The notes beneath the pieces are model-generated. The model was not told the origin of the DNA. It made no database searches and saw nothing but the letters and a program-made list of their open reading frames with translations. Positions 18,201 through 26,682 of a DNA stretch of 64,000 bases are shown here, piece after piece; the stretch's first letter is position 1; the number at the start of each line of letters is the position of its first letter. A program made the position numbers and the translations under genes. The stretch comes from Paenibacillus sp. YN15 (GTDB taxonomy: Bacteria; Bacillota; Bacilli; Paenibacillales; NBRC-103111): positions 1 through 64,000 of the forward strand of contig NZ_QMFA01000022.1 of NCBI RefSeq assembly GCF_003285005.1. The letters run 5' to 3'.

Positions 18201-20697
18201 TGGACTGAACGGCGGAATCAGAGTGGTTGCCAATGAAGATGAGAAGGGAAAGGCGTACCGAAATTATGTGGAGAAAGCAGCGGCTTCAGGACTTGTAGTG
18301 GGCACCCACTGGTTCACCTACCTGGATCAGGCAGCGACAGGACGTTATCTGCAAGGATTTAACGGAGAGGCTTATGGCATAGGCATGATTGACGTAACGG
18401 ATCGGCCGTACAAAACGATGCTGGGCCATGTCATGGACACCAACTACAGAATCTATGATCTGGTGCTTGGCAATGTGGAGCCTTACAGTTATTCGACGGC
18501 GCCTGATAAGCCTTCGGATCAGACGGTTGATATTGCAAAGGCGGCATCCCCCATTGTCATTGACGGAGAGAAGGATGCGGCATGGCCGGCAGGTGGAACG
18601 CTTGGATTGGATGCAAGGCACCAGATTGCGGGACTGGTCAATGGCAGCGTATCGGCAGACATGGACTTGGCGTGGGATAACGACAATCTGTATGTATATG
18701 CCTGCATAAACGATGATACGCCGGGTTTGAACCCCTATCCCATTGAAGGCAATGCCAGCCGGGGGATAGATTGGATCTGGAATGGCGACGCCCTTGAGTT
18801 GTTCATAGGTCCGGAAGAACTGGAAGCCAAAGGTCAGTTGCGGGAAAAGGATTCACAAATCATTATCAGCGCCAAAGGCCTTTACTACTGGTATAACTAC
18901 AACAAAATTGAGCAGCCCGGCATTGATGCCGCTGTCAAGATTGATGAAGAGAATCAAGTGTATACCATAGAAGCGGCTATTCCACTGGAGTCACTCGGAC
19001 TGGAAAATGTTGCGCCCGGGCGGAAGCTCCGTTTTGATGTGGGCTTTGACAATGGGGATGGAGAAAAAAGAATCGCCCAGTATTTCTGGAACGGTGTAGA
19101 AGGAAACGCCCAGAACCGGGATAAGTGGGGAACGGCAACGCTGGTGGATACGACAGCGCCGATCCAAAACAGCTTGCTTGGGATCACGGCGCCGACAGCC
19201 ATTACGGGACTTGCCAACGGAACGGCCAAGACGGCGGCGGCCTTGGGATTGCCGGACACGGTAGCGATAACCACCAGCGAAGGAAGCGTCAGCGCGGCTG
19301 TATATTGGGATGTGGAGCAAGCGAATTATGATCCGGCCCGCAAGGATCAACAGACCTTTACCGTAAACGGCACAGTACAGCTTCCGGCCAATGTGGTAAA
19401 CGACAATAATATACCGTTAACTGTAAGTGTTGAGGTTACGGTGAATGCAGCGGCGACGGGAACTCCAGAAACACCCGATACACCGGATACGCCGGAACCG
19501 CTGCAAGGAACAGGAACTGGCGTTCTCGGCACCGGTCTCCCTGATCAATCAGGTCTTGGAACCATTGCCGTTAAACCGGTGTTGGACGCCAATCGAATCG
19601 CCAATGCGAGCATTCGGGCAGAGGACTTAAAGGGCAAGTTCGCAGAGGTTGCTCCGGATGCCCAGGGGAAAAGGACGGTAACCATTGAGCTTAAAGGGAC
19701 GGTCAATGCCAATGGGTACGCGGTACAATTGCCTAAGGATTACGTTGCAGCGGCTCAGGGTGACACGAAAATTAAGGTTGCAACCCCTCTGGGCACCGTG
19801 TCCCTGCCGCGCAATCTGCTGTCGGCCAAGGACGCGGTGGATGTGAAGGACATCCAGGTACAGATCAGTAAAGCCGACCTGGCGTCCGGCGGTGTCCCGG
19901 GAGACGCTGCGGCTGTGGAAATCGTCCTGCTGCTGGACGGGAAAGCAAAACCATGGAGCAATGCGGGAGCGCCTGTCGGGATTTCGATTCCATATAAGGC
20001 GGAGAAGGGGAAGGATACAGACTTCTATACCGCCTTCATGAGACAGGCCGACGGCACCATGTCGCCGGTAGGGAACTCCAGGTATGACAGCGAAAAAGGA
20101 ATAGTTGTCTTCACAGCCGACCAACCGGGAACCTATGTGGCCATGTACCACAAACAGACCTTTGAGGACGCGGCAATGCTCGACTGGGCGAAGCATGCTA
20201 TTGAGGTAACGGCCTCCAAGGGAATTATGGAAGGCCTGCAGGCCAATCAGTTTGCGCCCAAGGCGGCTATCACAAGAGCGGAGTTCATAGCAAGTCTTAT
20301 GAAGACGCTGGGAATGACAGCCGAGGTGAAGGCAAACTTCGCGGATGTGGATGGTCAGGACGCCAATGCCCGGTGTATCGGAATAGCCAAGGCTCTCGGA
20401 ATTGCTCAGGGCGTAGAAGAGGACCTGTTTAAGCCTGAAGCGATTATTACAAGACAGGACGCCATGGTGCTGACAGCCAGGGCACTGCAAAAGGCAAATC
20501 TGTTGAAGGCGTCCGAAGACAGCACGACATTAAGCAAGTTTGTTGACAAGGAAGCCATCAATGGATATGCAGTTGACAGCATAGCCGCCCTGCTGAAGGA
20601 CGGTATCGTATCAGGCGCGGGAGAAAACATGAATCCCCAGGGAATCCTGAACAGAGCTGAAACGGCTGTGATGATCTACAATATCATTCGTAAGTAG
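15268..20697 (+). CDS. Secreted SLH-anchored glycanase, GH50/GH42-like
   Basis: An 1809-residue multidomain protein. Order: signal peptide (cut near AALAAP, about residue 30); two similar CBM4/9-like modules of about 140 residues (each with ETFQASFWMKGTGKVTVR / DTYQASFWMKGTGSVTVR) joined by a P-D-P-G-rich linker; a beta-rich region with a discoidin-like block and a chitobiase-type element; a catalytic TIM barrel, about 630-1080, with VDPDGNLFFSLGSTG, WFFGNES (Glu815, likely acid/base) and FTEFHYGEP (Glu970, likely nucleophile), resembling GH50 beta-agarases; a CBM9-like domain about 1090-1290; an Ig-like domain; a Pro/Thr linker; a further beta domain; three SLH repeats (about 1640-1809). It should sit on the cell wall and cut the glycan into oligosaccharides for the transporter. 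GH family membership is my reading and needs a profile search. Confidence 0.8.
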   Translation: MVAMKKGLTMLCLFAMLCTTLFSAIPALAAPQSGGTSAVRMEIKTTPAPWKPFLQAVSTTVPGETFQASFWMKGTGKVTVRMQNAGGSTKYTEQVLEATGTWTKYELPEVAVTGTDGIAIWVFGTHISDILMDDFFLGKKGSEQNLLANPGFEEGFLKWGGAALTWTDPVFLWIDSENGRVSQPDPGPGPGPDPDQKASAVKMVITGSPPWKVFSQAITGTVTGDTYQASFWMKGTGSVTVRLMDSSGANQYISSVFSATDQWTQYQLGPVAVGANGLSLMVFGSHVCNLLMDDFFVGKAGDTVNLLTNPGFEEGQTGWGGGGWNHTPPYLSIDTVNGRVVEQLESNGFIDELNDSSQMFDYIANQAKYAVAFLGASPKDFRGDTKRLILKSGLQPGKEGYVVYHADYDIESFYTEVFYKPDTEVKDITVSVSADNINYSPVTLDKLDDGGSWKRILYSAYSMPIENARYIKVVFPPVLEGYNNQDIQISRVVVNLSTPYVTASGDETTGITLSTAAANAKIFYTLGGSSQEIEYTAPIPVVGNTIINAYAKITGKEKSITRRFSYVSQAAIKVDKYGQVKSADFAGKVTSDQELLDDVAADAAYYSALSPPARDRFGGLPGSGAAHGLEAKGFFNIQRIDDKYVMVDPDGNLFFSLGSTGIGNTGETFTRTDTREHMYEWLPAKTDEGGKYATAFRNNDGFSWYVANLIKKYNKPFSEPDYYSQSVERFKKWGFTSEGAWSRNPQMGENADNFPQYGFVYLPTDTKYYVSNADWKLLDVYRDDAADVIASSLKAYKVDTLKNDPWVIGWFFGNESKYQQFNTAVTAANAANSATKQALMTMLEAKYRNIAALNASWKTDYASFTTMRNAGNPIKTNEAYEDMLTFLEQYLEKYYSTVYEEFRKLNPNHMLVGDRYLIAPMNNADIRRVISKVAGKYLDVLSYNYYTGEPDMERLQEITELAGKPLMFTEFHYGEPTHGLNGGIRVVANEDEKGKAYRNYVEKAAASGLVVGTHWFTYLDQAATGRYLQGFNGEAYGIGMIDVTDRPYKTMLGHVMDTNYRIYDLVLGNVEPYSYSTAPDKPSDQTVDIAKAASPIVIDGEKDAAWPAGGTLGLDARHQIAGLVNGSVSADMDLAWDNDNLYVYACINDDTPGLNPYPIEGNASRGIDWIWNGDALELFIGPEELEAKGQLREKDSQIIISAKGLYYWYNYNKIEQPGIDAAVKIDEENQVYTIEAAIPLESLGLENVAPGRKLRFDVGFDNGDGEKRIAQYFWNGVEGNAQNRDKWGTATLVDTTAPIQNSLLGITAPTAITGLANGTAKTAAALGLPDTVAITTSEGSVSAAVYWDVEQANYDPARKDQQTFTVNGTVQLPANVVNDNNIPLTVSVEVTVNAAATGTPETPDTPDTPEPLQGTGTGVLGTGLPDQSGLGTIAVKPVLDANRIANASIRAEDLKGKFAEVAPDAQGKRTVTIELKGTVNANGYAVQLPKDYVAAAQGDTKIKVATPLGTVSLPRNLLSAKDAVDVKDIQVQISKADLASGGVPGDAAAVEIVLLLDGKAKPWSNAGAPVGISIPYKAEKGKDTDFYTAFMRQADGTMSPVGNSRYDSEKGIVVFTADQPGTYVAMYHKQTFEDAAMLDWAKHAIEVTASKGIMEGLQANQFAPKAAITRAEFIASLMKTLGMTAEVKANFADVDGQDANARCIGIAKALGIAQGVEEDLFKPEAIITRQDAMVLTARALQKANLLKASEDSTTLSKFVDKEAINGYAVDSIAALLKDGIVSGAGENMNPQGILNRAETAVMIYNIIRK

Positions 20698-20802
20698 CAG
20701 TCAATCGCATAGCCGGAATGGCGGAGCAGCCCCCAACGGGTCTGCTCTGTCGTTCAAACGGCTACATGAACAAGGAATTGCAAAATGATTGGAGGAACCC
20801 CT

Positions 20803-22434
20803 ATGTTAAAGCCGATTACACAACAGCAACGTGAAAAAATTGCGAGATATATATCTGAAATGACCTGGCAGGACAAGCTTTCACAAGTCCAATGCATCAT
20901 GGGAAGCTTCCGGACGACGGAGGAAATTAAGGAAGCGGCAGCAAAGTGGAAAGTAGGCTCGGTTTTCATTGGCAACCAAACCAAGGAACGGTTCCGGGAA
21001 ATTGCCGACGCGGCCAAGGACGCCGATGTTCCGGTTATCATCTGTGCGGATTTGGTGCATGGCGCAGGGTCCAGAATGTTCGGGGCTACGGAGTTTCCGC
21101 ATTATTTGGCATGTGCTGCTACGGATGTGGAAGATTCCATGAAACAGATGGGAGAGATTACGGCGCAGGAGGGCCGCGCCTATGGCGTACACTGGACCTT
21201 CGGTCCTGTAGTGGATTTATGCCTGGAGAAGAATAATCCCATGATGCATGTTCGGACTGCCGGAGACGATACCCAGCGTGTGCGCAGGATGAGCAAGGCC
21301 TTTGTGGAGGCAGTCCAAAAGGAAGGACTGATGGCCGCTACCGCCAAGCATTTTCCGGGAGACGGGGCCGACGAGCGGGATACCCACATTACAACCCTGA
21401 TCAACGGCTTAAGCAGAGAGGAATGGGAGCAGAGCTATGGGCTTATCTGGAGGGAGATGATCGATTCCGGAGTCATGGCGATTATGGGCGGGCATATCGC
21501 GCTGCCCTTCATTGATCCTCAATACGAAGAGGAAGCGCTCCGGTATAAAGGGCCCCGCCCAGCTACCCTCAGCAAGGCGATACAGCTTGATTTTCTGCGG
21601 GGAGAATTGGGCTTTGACGGTTTGATCGTATCCGATGCCCTGAATATGGTCGGGTTTGGCGCCCATATTCGCCGGGAGGAATACGGTTGGCGGCTGCTGG
21701 AGGCCGGAAGCGATATGCTGCTGTGGACAGATCCCGTCCAGGACACTCCATTGATGCTGGAAGCTATGGCTAACGGCAAACTGACGGAGGAACGGGTAAA
21801 TGATGCCGTCCGGCGGGTGCTTGAATTAAAAGCAAGGGTAGGCTTGCTGGATGGGGAAGAAGCGTTTCCGGGGCTGCCGGAAGAAACTCTGGCGAAGAAC
21901 AAGGACATTGCCCAGAGGGTTGCCGACCGCAGCATCACTATCGTCAGAGATGTATTCAGCTCGCTTCCGATGAAAGGTCTGAAGCCGGGGGCCAAGGTAT
22001 TGACCGTCACGGCCCAGTATGAGGAAGGATACCGGAATAAGCGGGATGAAAAGGATTTGGTATTCATTGACGAGGAGCTGCGCAAGCGCGGCTTCCAGGT
22101 GGACCATCTGCTGAATCCCGGAGAGGGCAAGCTGTCCGACCAAATGAAGGAGCAATATGACGCTATTTTTATCAATATTAAATACACGCCCAGGTACGGA
22201 AGTGTGCGGTTATACGGGGAATCCTTCCACATGTTTAAAGGCTCCTGGTGGGTGGAAAATCCCAAAGTCGTCTTCACTTCATTCGGAGATCCCTACAAGC
22301 TGTACGACTTGCCGTCCCTTCATAACTATATCAATGTCTACAGCAATTGCGAGGTCTCCCAGCGGGCGGCTGTGAAGGTCTGGCTCGGAGAAATCGAAGC
22401 GGCAGGGAAGTCGCCGGTGAACCTGGATAATTAG
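20803..22434 (+). CDS. GH3 enzyme of NagZ type (Asp-His dyad)
   Basis: A 543-residue cytoplasmic GH3 protein. GGAGGA at 20791-20796 fixes the ATG at 20803, not the in-frame ATG at 20785. The motif KHFPGDG (182-188) is followed by D193-x-H195, the loop dyad in which NagZ-type members use His as acid/base; the nucleophile is Asp278 in IVSDALNM. A C-terminal alpha/beta domain (from about residue 370) follows. Substrates of the family are beta-N-acetylglucosaminides or beta-glucosides; some His-dyad members have been reported to use phosphate. The next gene is beta-phosphoglucomutase, which fits a phosphorolytic role (inference). Confidence 0.85.
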   Translation: MLKPITQQQREKIARYISEMTWQDKLSQVQCIMGSFRTTEEIKEAAAKWKVGSVFIGNQTKERFREIADAAKDADVPVIICADLVHGAGSRMFGATEFPHYLACAATDVEDSMKQMGEITAQEGRAYGVHWTFGPVVDLCLEKNNPMMHVRTAGDDTQRVRRMSKAFVEAVQKEGLMAATAKHFPGDGADERDTHITTLINGLSREEWEQSYGLIWREMIDSGVMAIMGGHIALPFIDPQYEEEALRYKGPRPATLSKAIQLDFLRGELGFDGLIVSDALNMVGFGAHIRREEYGWRLLEAGSDMLLWTDPVQDTPLMLEAMANGKLTEERVNDAVRRVLELKARVGLLDGEEAFPGLPEETLAKNKDIAQRVADRSITIVRDVFSSLPMKGLKPGAKVLTVTAQYEEGYRNKRDEKDLVFIDEELRKRGFQVDHLLNPGEGKLSDQMKEQYDAIFINIKYTPRYGSVRLYGESFHMFKGSWWVENPKVVFTSFGDPYKLYDLPSLHNYINVYSNCEVSQRAAVKVWLGEIEAAGKSPVNLDN

Positions 22435-22454
22435 AAGATGTGAGGGATGGAGAT

Positions 22455-23120
22455 ATGGGCGAGGGTTTATCCGGCTTGCGGGCTGTGTTGTTCGATTTGG
22501 ACGGCGTGGTGGTGGATACGGCAAAATATCACTATCAGGCATGGAAAAGGATTGCGGAGGAAGAGAATATTTATTTTGATGAAGAGATCAATGAACGTCT
22601 CAAGGGTGTCAGCAGAATGGACAGCCTGAATATTCTAATGGAGAGGAGAACAAGAGAATACACGGAAAAACAGCTAGAGCAGCTGGCCGACAGAAAAAAC
22701 GGATATTATGTAGCCTTTTTAAATCAAATGGCGGCCGGTGATATTCTGCCGGGAGTGATGGCCTTTCTTTCGGAGCTGAAGCATTGCGGCATCAAAACGG
22801 CTATTTGCTCTGCAAGCAAAAATACCGATACCATCCTGGAGAGGCTGAATATATCGCCGTTGTTTGACACGGTTGTTTCCGGTCTTGATGTGGCCAGATC
22901 AAAGCCTGATCCCCAGGTTTTTCATATAGCCGCCCAACGGCTGGGGGTTCCGGCGGAGCAATGTCTTGTGATCGAGGATTCGGCCGCAGGGATTGAAGCT
23001 GCCGCTCTGGCGGGGATGAAGAGTATCGGGATTGGCCGGAAGGACAGGCTGGGTCAGGCCGGCAGTGTGATTGCCTCTACGGAGGAGCTTTGTCTTGCCC
23101 TCACCCGGCGCTTGTTTTGA
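22455..23120 (+). CDS. pgmB: Beta-phosphoglucomutase
   Basis: A 221-residue HAD-family protein with motif I VLFDLDGVVVDTAKYHYQAW, cap sequence ERLKGVSRMDSL typical of beta-PGM, CSASKNT (motif II), Lys in ARSKPDPQVF (motif III) and VIEDSAAGIEAA (motif IV). It interconverts beta-glucose-1-phosphate and glucose-6-phosphate. GAGGGA places the start at ATG 22455, not the GTG at 22440. Beta-PGM is normally coupled to an inverting phosphorylase; none is present here, which makes the adjacent GH3 gene the candidate source of a beta-sugar-1-phosphate. Confidence 0.88.
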   Translation: MGEGLSGLRAVLFDLDGVVVDTAKYHYQAWKRIAEEENIYFDEEINERLKGVSRMDSLNILMERRTREYTEKQLEQLADRKNGYYVAFLNQMAAGDILPGVMAFLSELKHCGIKTAICSASKNTDTILERLNISPLFDTVVSGLDVARSKPDPQVFHIAAQRLGVPAEQCLVIEDSAAGIEAAALAGMKSIGIGRKDRLGQAGSVIASTEELCLALTRRLF

Positions 23121-23153
23121 CCGTTTTTTACATTGGAATAGGGGGAGAAAAGC

Positions 23154-24626
23154 ATGAAGGCCATCATGGTGATGTTCGATACGTTAAACAGACATATGCT
23201 GCCGCCTTATGGCTGTGATTGGGTCCATGCGCCAAACTTTCAGCGGCTGGCGGAGAAGACGGTTGCCTTCGATAATTGCTTCATCGGGAGTATGCCCTGT
23301 ATGCCCGCAAGAAGAGAGCTGCATACGGGCAGGTATAATTTTCTTCACAGAAGCTGGGGGCCTCTGGAGCCCTTCGATGATTCCATGCCGGAAATCCTGA
23401 AGCAGAACGGGGTTTATACCCATCTGGTCAGCGATCACTACCACTACTGGGAGGATGGGGGAGCCACCTATCATTCCCGTTATAACACCTGGGAAAGCTG
23501 CCGCGGGCAGGAGGGAGATCCCTGGAAGGGAGAGGTGGGTGATCCGGAGCGGATTGAACAGCTTGGCAAGGCCGAAGGAGCGTTATGCCGCCAGGACTGG
23601 ATAAACCGGAAATATATGAAGGATGAACAGCAGCAGCCCCAGGCGAGAACGTTCGAAGCGGGAATGGAGTTCATCCGGACTAACTATAAGGAGGACAACT
23701 GGTTTCTGCAGATTGAAACCTTTGATCCCCATGAACCGTTCTTCACACAGCAGCAATATAAGGACCTGTATCCCCATGAATACGGGGGGCCGCATTTCGA
23801 CTGGCCTGTTTACGGCCCGGTGACGGAGACCTTGGAGCAGGTAGAGCATTGCCGGTATGAGTATGCGGCGCTGGTCAGCATGTGCGATCACTATTTGGGA
23901 AAGGTCATGGATACTCTGGACAAATATGGCCTGTGGGAGGATACGCTGCTCATTGTCAATACGGACCACGGATATCTGTTGGGCGAGCATTCCTGGTGGG
24001 GGAAGAACATCCAGCCCTTCTACAATGAAGTGGCGCATATTCCGCTGTTTATCTGGGACCCGCGCGCCGGGGCAAAGGGGGAACGCCGCGGCAGTCTGGT
24101 GCAAACCATTGATTTGGCGCCGACGCTGCTTGAATTTTTCGGCGTGGACATTCCCCGGGATATGCAGGGCAAGTGCCTGAGGGAAACCATCAGCCATGAC
24201 CGGCCGGTGCGGGAGGCGGCATTGTTCGGGGTTTTCGGAGGGCATGTGAACTGTACGGATGGCAGTTATGTATACATGAGAGCCCCCGGCAACCCGGAGA
24301 ATGAGCCCTTGCACCAGTACACCCTGATGCCGGCGCATATGAACAGGATGTTCGATGTTTCCGAGCTGCAGGATATCCGGCTGCAGGAGCCTTTTGCTTT
24401 TACCAAGGGCTGCAGGACGATGAGAACCAAAGCAAGGTCCGGGAGCACCGCCTTTACATTCGGCAGCCTGCTGTTTGATCTCCGGCAGGACCCTTATCAG
24501 CAGTCGCCGATTGCGGATGAGAAGATTGAGCAGGCCATGATATCCCACATGGTGAGGCTGATGCAAGAGACGGATGCTCCGCAGGAGCAGTATGAACGAT
24601 TGGCCCTGCGCCAAGCGGACAGATAG
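23154..24626 (+). CDS. Sulfatase, Cys-type (sulfatase 2)
   Basis: A 490-residue sulfatase with active-site motif GSMPCMPARRELHTGR (Cys49, C-x-P-x-R) and metal-binding block NTDHGYLLGEHSWWGKN. It is only distantly like sulfatase 1, so the two probably remove sulfate from different positions or sugars. No signal peptide is seen, so it is cytoplasmic. The start follows GGGGGAGAAAAGC. Cys49 would need conversion to formylglycine by the maturase three genes downstream in the same operon-like string. Confidence 0.92.
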   Translation: MKAIMVMFDTLNRHMLPPYGCDWVHAPNFQRLAEKTVAFDNCFIGSMPCMPARRELHTGRYNFLHRSWGPLEPFDDSMPEILKQNGVYTHLVSDHYHYWEDGGATYHSRYNTWESCRGQEGDPWKGEVGDPERIEQLGKAEGALCRQDWINRKYMKDEQQQPQARTFEAGMEFIRTNYKEDNWFLQIETFDPHEPFFTQQQYKDLYPHEYGGPHFDWPVYGPVTETLEQVEHCRYEYAALVSMCDHYLGKVMDTLDKYGLWEDTLLIVNTDHGYLLGEHSWWGKNIQPFYNEVAHIPLFIWDPRAGAKGERRGSLVQTIDLAPTLLEFFGVDIPRDMQGKCLRETISHDRPVREAALFGVFGGHVNCTDGSYVYMRAPGNPENEPLHQYTLMPAHMNRMFDVSELQDIRLQEPFAFTKGCRTMRTKARSGSTAFTFGSLLFDLRQDPYQQSPIADEKIEQAMISHMVRLMQETDAPQEQYERLALRQADR

Positions 24627-24647
24627 TTGGCAAGAGGAGGCCATACC

Positions 24648-25298
24648 ATGATCATAGAGAAGAATGCGAGAATTGTATTTTTTGGAGACAGCCTTACACG
24701 CAGATCGGGAATAAAGGATGCAGCCCGGCTTGCCCAGAGGTATGCGCTGGATTATTGCGAAAGCTATGTGGATGTGCTTCTGAAAAAGATGCTTGTACGG
24801 TATCCCGGGCTTGAAGTGGAGGCTTATAATAAAGGAGCAGGAGGAAATACGGCTGTTGACTTGCTTAATCGGGTACACCGCGATATATTGAAACTGACCC
24901 CCGACTGGGTGGTGCTGTTTATCGGACAGAATGATGCCCAGCAAGGCTTTACGGTGGCGGAGTACACCGCCAATCTGACGAAGCTTCTGGACCTGTTTCA
25001 GGAGCAAGGGATTCAGGTGCTGCAATTATCCACCACGCCCTGCCCCAATCCCCAGCGGGAGAATGTGAATATGCTGCTGGACGCCTATGATGCCGTTATT
25101 CAAGAGCTGAGTTCCCGGTACGGAAATCTTTATGTGGATGTAAAAAGACAGTTCAAACATATACGCGAATATAACCAAAGCGCCGCGTCTCCGGTGAATC
25201 TGTTTAATCAAGGCTGCCATTTCTCGGAGCTTGGCAATATGCTGCTGGCGGAGCTGGTGCTGGATGCCATGATCAGCGGTAAAGAACTCTTAAAGTAG
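24648..25298 (+). CDS. SGNH/GDSL hydrolase
   Basis: A 216-residue protein with block I FFGDSLTRRSG (catalytic Ser), Gly block GAGGNTA, Asn block LFIGQND and a C-terminal CHFSELGN block holding the likely catalytic His. The family are esterases that often remove acyl groups from sugars; here a carbohydrate esterase acting on acetylated oligosaccharides is plausible. GAGGAGG lies just ahead of the ATG at 24648; the frame is open from TTG 24627 but that start lacks a site. No signal peptide. Confidence 0.85.
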   Translation: MIIEKNARIVFFGDSLTRRSGIKDAARLAQRYALDYCESYVDVLLKKMLVRYPGLEVEAYNKGAGGNTAVDLLNRVHRDILKLTPDWVVLFIGQNDAQQGFTVAEYTANLTKLLDLFQEQGIQVLQLSTTPCPNPQRENVNMLLDAYDAVIQELSSRYGNLYVDVKRQFKHIREYNQSAASPVNLFNQGCHFSELGNMLLAELVLDAMISGKELLK

Positions 25299-25341
25299 AG
25301 GGAGCGCGTTTATTCGCAAAACCCAAAAGGAGGGCGACGGG

Positions 25342-26682
25342 ATGGCTGGCAGCTGCTCGGCCGAGCTTCATACCAAGGATATCGGAGTGATGTGGAAGAC
25401 GGTTTCGGAGGCCTGCAATCTCGCCTGCGACTATTGTTATTACAGCACCTGCGGCGGCAAGCCGGGAGCTGTGAAGCGGATTGATTCGGCTCTGCTGGAG
25501 GAATTTATCCGCCAATATATGGCCCGGTCCAACGGCCGGGCCGTCTTTGCCTGGCAGGGAGGAGAGCCGCTTCTGGCCGGACTTGACTTCTTCCGGGAAG
25601 TCGTATCCCTCCAGGCCCAATACGCTCCCCCCGGTACGGTTATCAGCAATTCGCTGCAGACCAACGCCACTCTGATTACGCCGGAATGGGCGAAGTTTTT
25701 CAAGCGCTATAACTTCCTGGTGGGAGTCAGCTTGGATGGGCCCAAGGAGATTCATGACGCCCGGCGGACGTATGCCTCGGGAGCGGGCAGCTACGACCGG
25801 GTGATGCAGGGCATCGCCCATCTGCGGCGGGAGCAGGTGGATTTCAACATTCTGACGGTGATCCATGAGGGCAATGTGGACAAGGCCAAGGAACTGATGG
25901 GCTTCTACCGGGAGCATGGTTTTGTCTATGTGCAGTTTATTCCGGGGATGGATTTCCGGGCCCAGCAGGCGGATAAGCCCCCTTCTTTCCTGATCACGCC
26001 GAAGCAGTACGGACAGTTTCTGTGCCAGGTTTTCGATCTGTGGTATAACGGCGGCCAGCCGGTAATCTCCGAACGGTTTATGGATAATACACTAAGCGTC
26101 CATCTGGGGCGGCCGGCAGAGATGTGCACCCACAACGCCTCCTGCGGCAGGACGCTGGTGCTTGAGCCCAATGGGGACGCGTATCCCTGTGATTTTTACA
26201 TTCATGAGGATTATAAGCTGGGCAATGTGGGCACCCATACGCTGGAGGAGCTTTTGGCAAGTCCGGTATACCGGAGCTTTGCCGCGATGAAGCCGGAGCT
26301 GCCGGATGCCTGCAAAAGCTGCGAGTTTCTACGCTTCTGCTATGGGGGCTGCCCCCGGAACCGGCGGTGGGAGCGGGCGGACCCGGAGGGGCGGGGCGTG
26401 CCGCATCCGGATTATTTCTGCGCCAGCTACAAGGCCTTCTACCGCCACTCCTTCCCGCAGATGGAGCAATTGGCCCTCCAGTGGCGCAAGCAGCGGGCAC
26501 GGGAGTATGCGCAGACGGGGCTGAAGCTCCCCGGCCGCAACGATCCGTGCTTCTGCGGCAGCGGCAGAAAGTTCAAGGCCTGCTGCCTGCCGGCAATTGC
26601 CGGGGAGGAGCTGGAGCGCGCACAGGTCCCTTCCTCTAGGACTCAAACCGCTCCAATACGCCCAAGGGTTCAAAATAAATGA
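25342..26682 (+). CDS. Anaerobic sulfatase-maturating radical SAM enzyme
   Basis: A 446-residue radical SAM protein: C25-x3-C29-x2-C32 (CNLACDYCYY) binds the SAM-cleaving 4Fe-4S cluster; AWQGGEPLLAG and VSLDGPKEIHD are typical of anSME; a SPASM domain with further cysteines (CTHNASCGRTLVLEPNGDAYPCDFY; CKSCEFLRFCYGGCPRNR) holds two auxiliary clusters. The enzyme turns the active-site Cys of sulfatases into formylglycine, fitting both sulfatases in the locus. An added C-terminal SEC-C zinc motif (GRNDPCFCGSGRKFKACC) is a known variant. The start follows AAAGGAGGGCGACGGG. Its last 47 bases overlap the convergent ImmA-like gene. Confidence 0.93.
   Translation: MAGSCSAELHTKDIGVMWKTVSEACNLACDYCYYSTCGGKPGAVKRIDSALLEEFIRQYMARSNGRAVFAWQGGEPLLAGLDFFREVVSLQAQYAPPGTVISNSLQTNATLITPEWAKFFKRYNFLVGVSLDGPKEIHDARRTYASGAGSYDRVMQGIAHLRREQVDFNILTVIHEGNVDKAKELMGFYREHGFVYVQFIPGMDFRAQQADKPPSFLITPKQYGQFLCQVFDLWYNGGQPVISERFMDNTLSVHLGRPAEMCTHNASCGRTLVLEPNGDAYPCDFYIHEDYKLGNVGTHTLEELLASPVYRSFAAMKPELPDACKSCEFLRFCYGGCPRNRRWERADPEGRGVPHPDYFCASYKAFYRHSFPQMEQLALQWRKQRAREYAQTGLKLPGRNDPCFCGSGRKFKACCLPAIAGEELERAQVPSSRTQTAPIRPRVQNK

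Noticed and set aside
20721-20750. Terminator after the SLH gene
   Set aside because: GAGCAG/CTGCTC can form a short hairpin but no T tract follows, and the operon appears to continue.
23583-25025. 480-codon minus-strand frame across sulfatase 2 and the SGNH gene
   Set aside because: Antisense shadow crossing two motif-bearing genes on the other strand; no family features.
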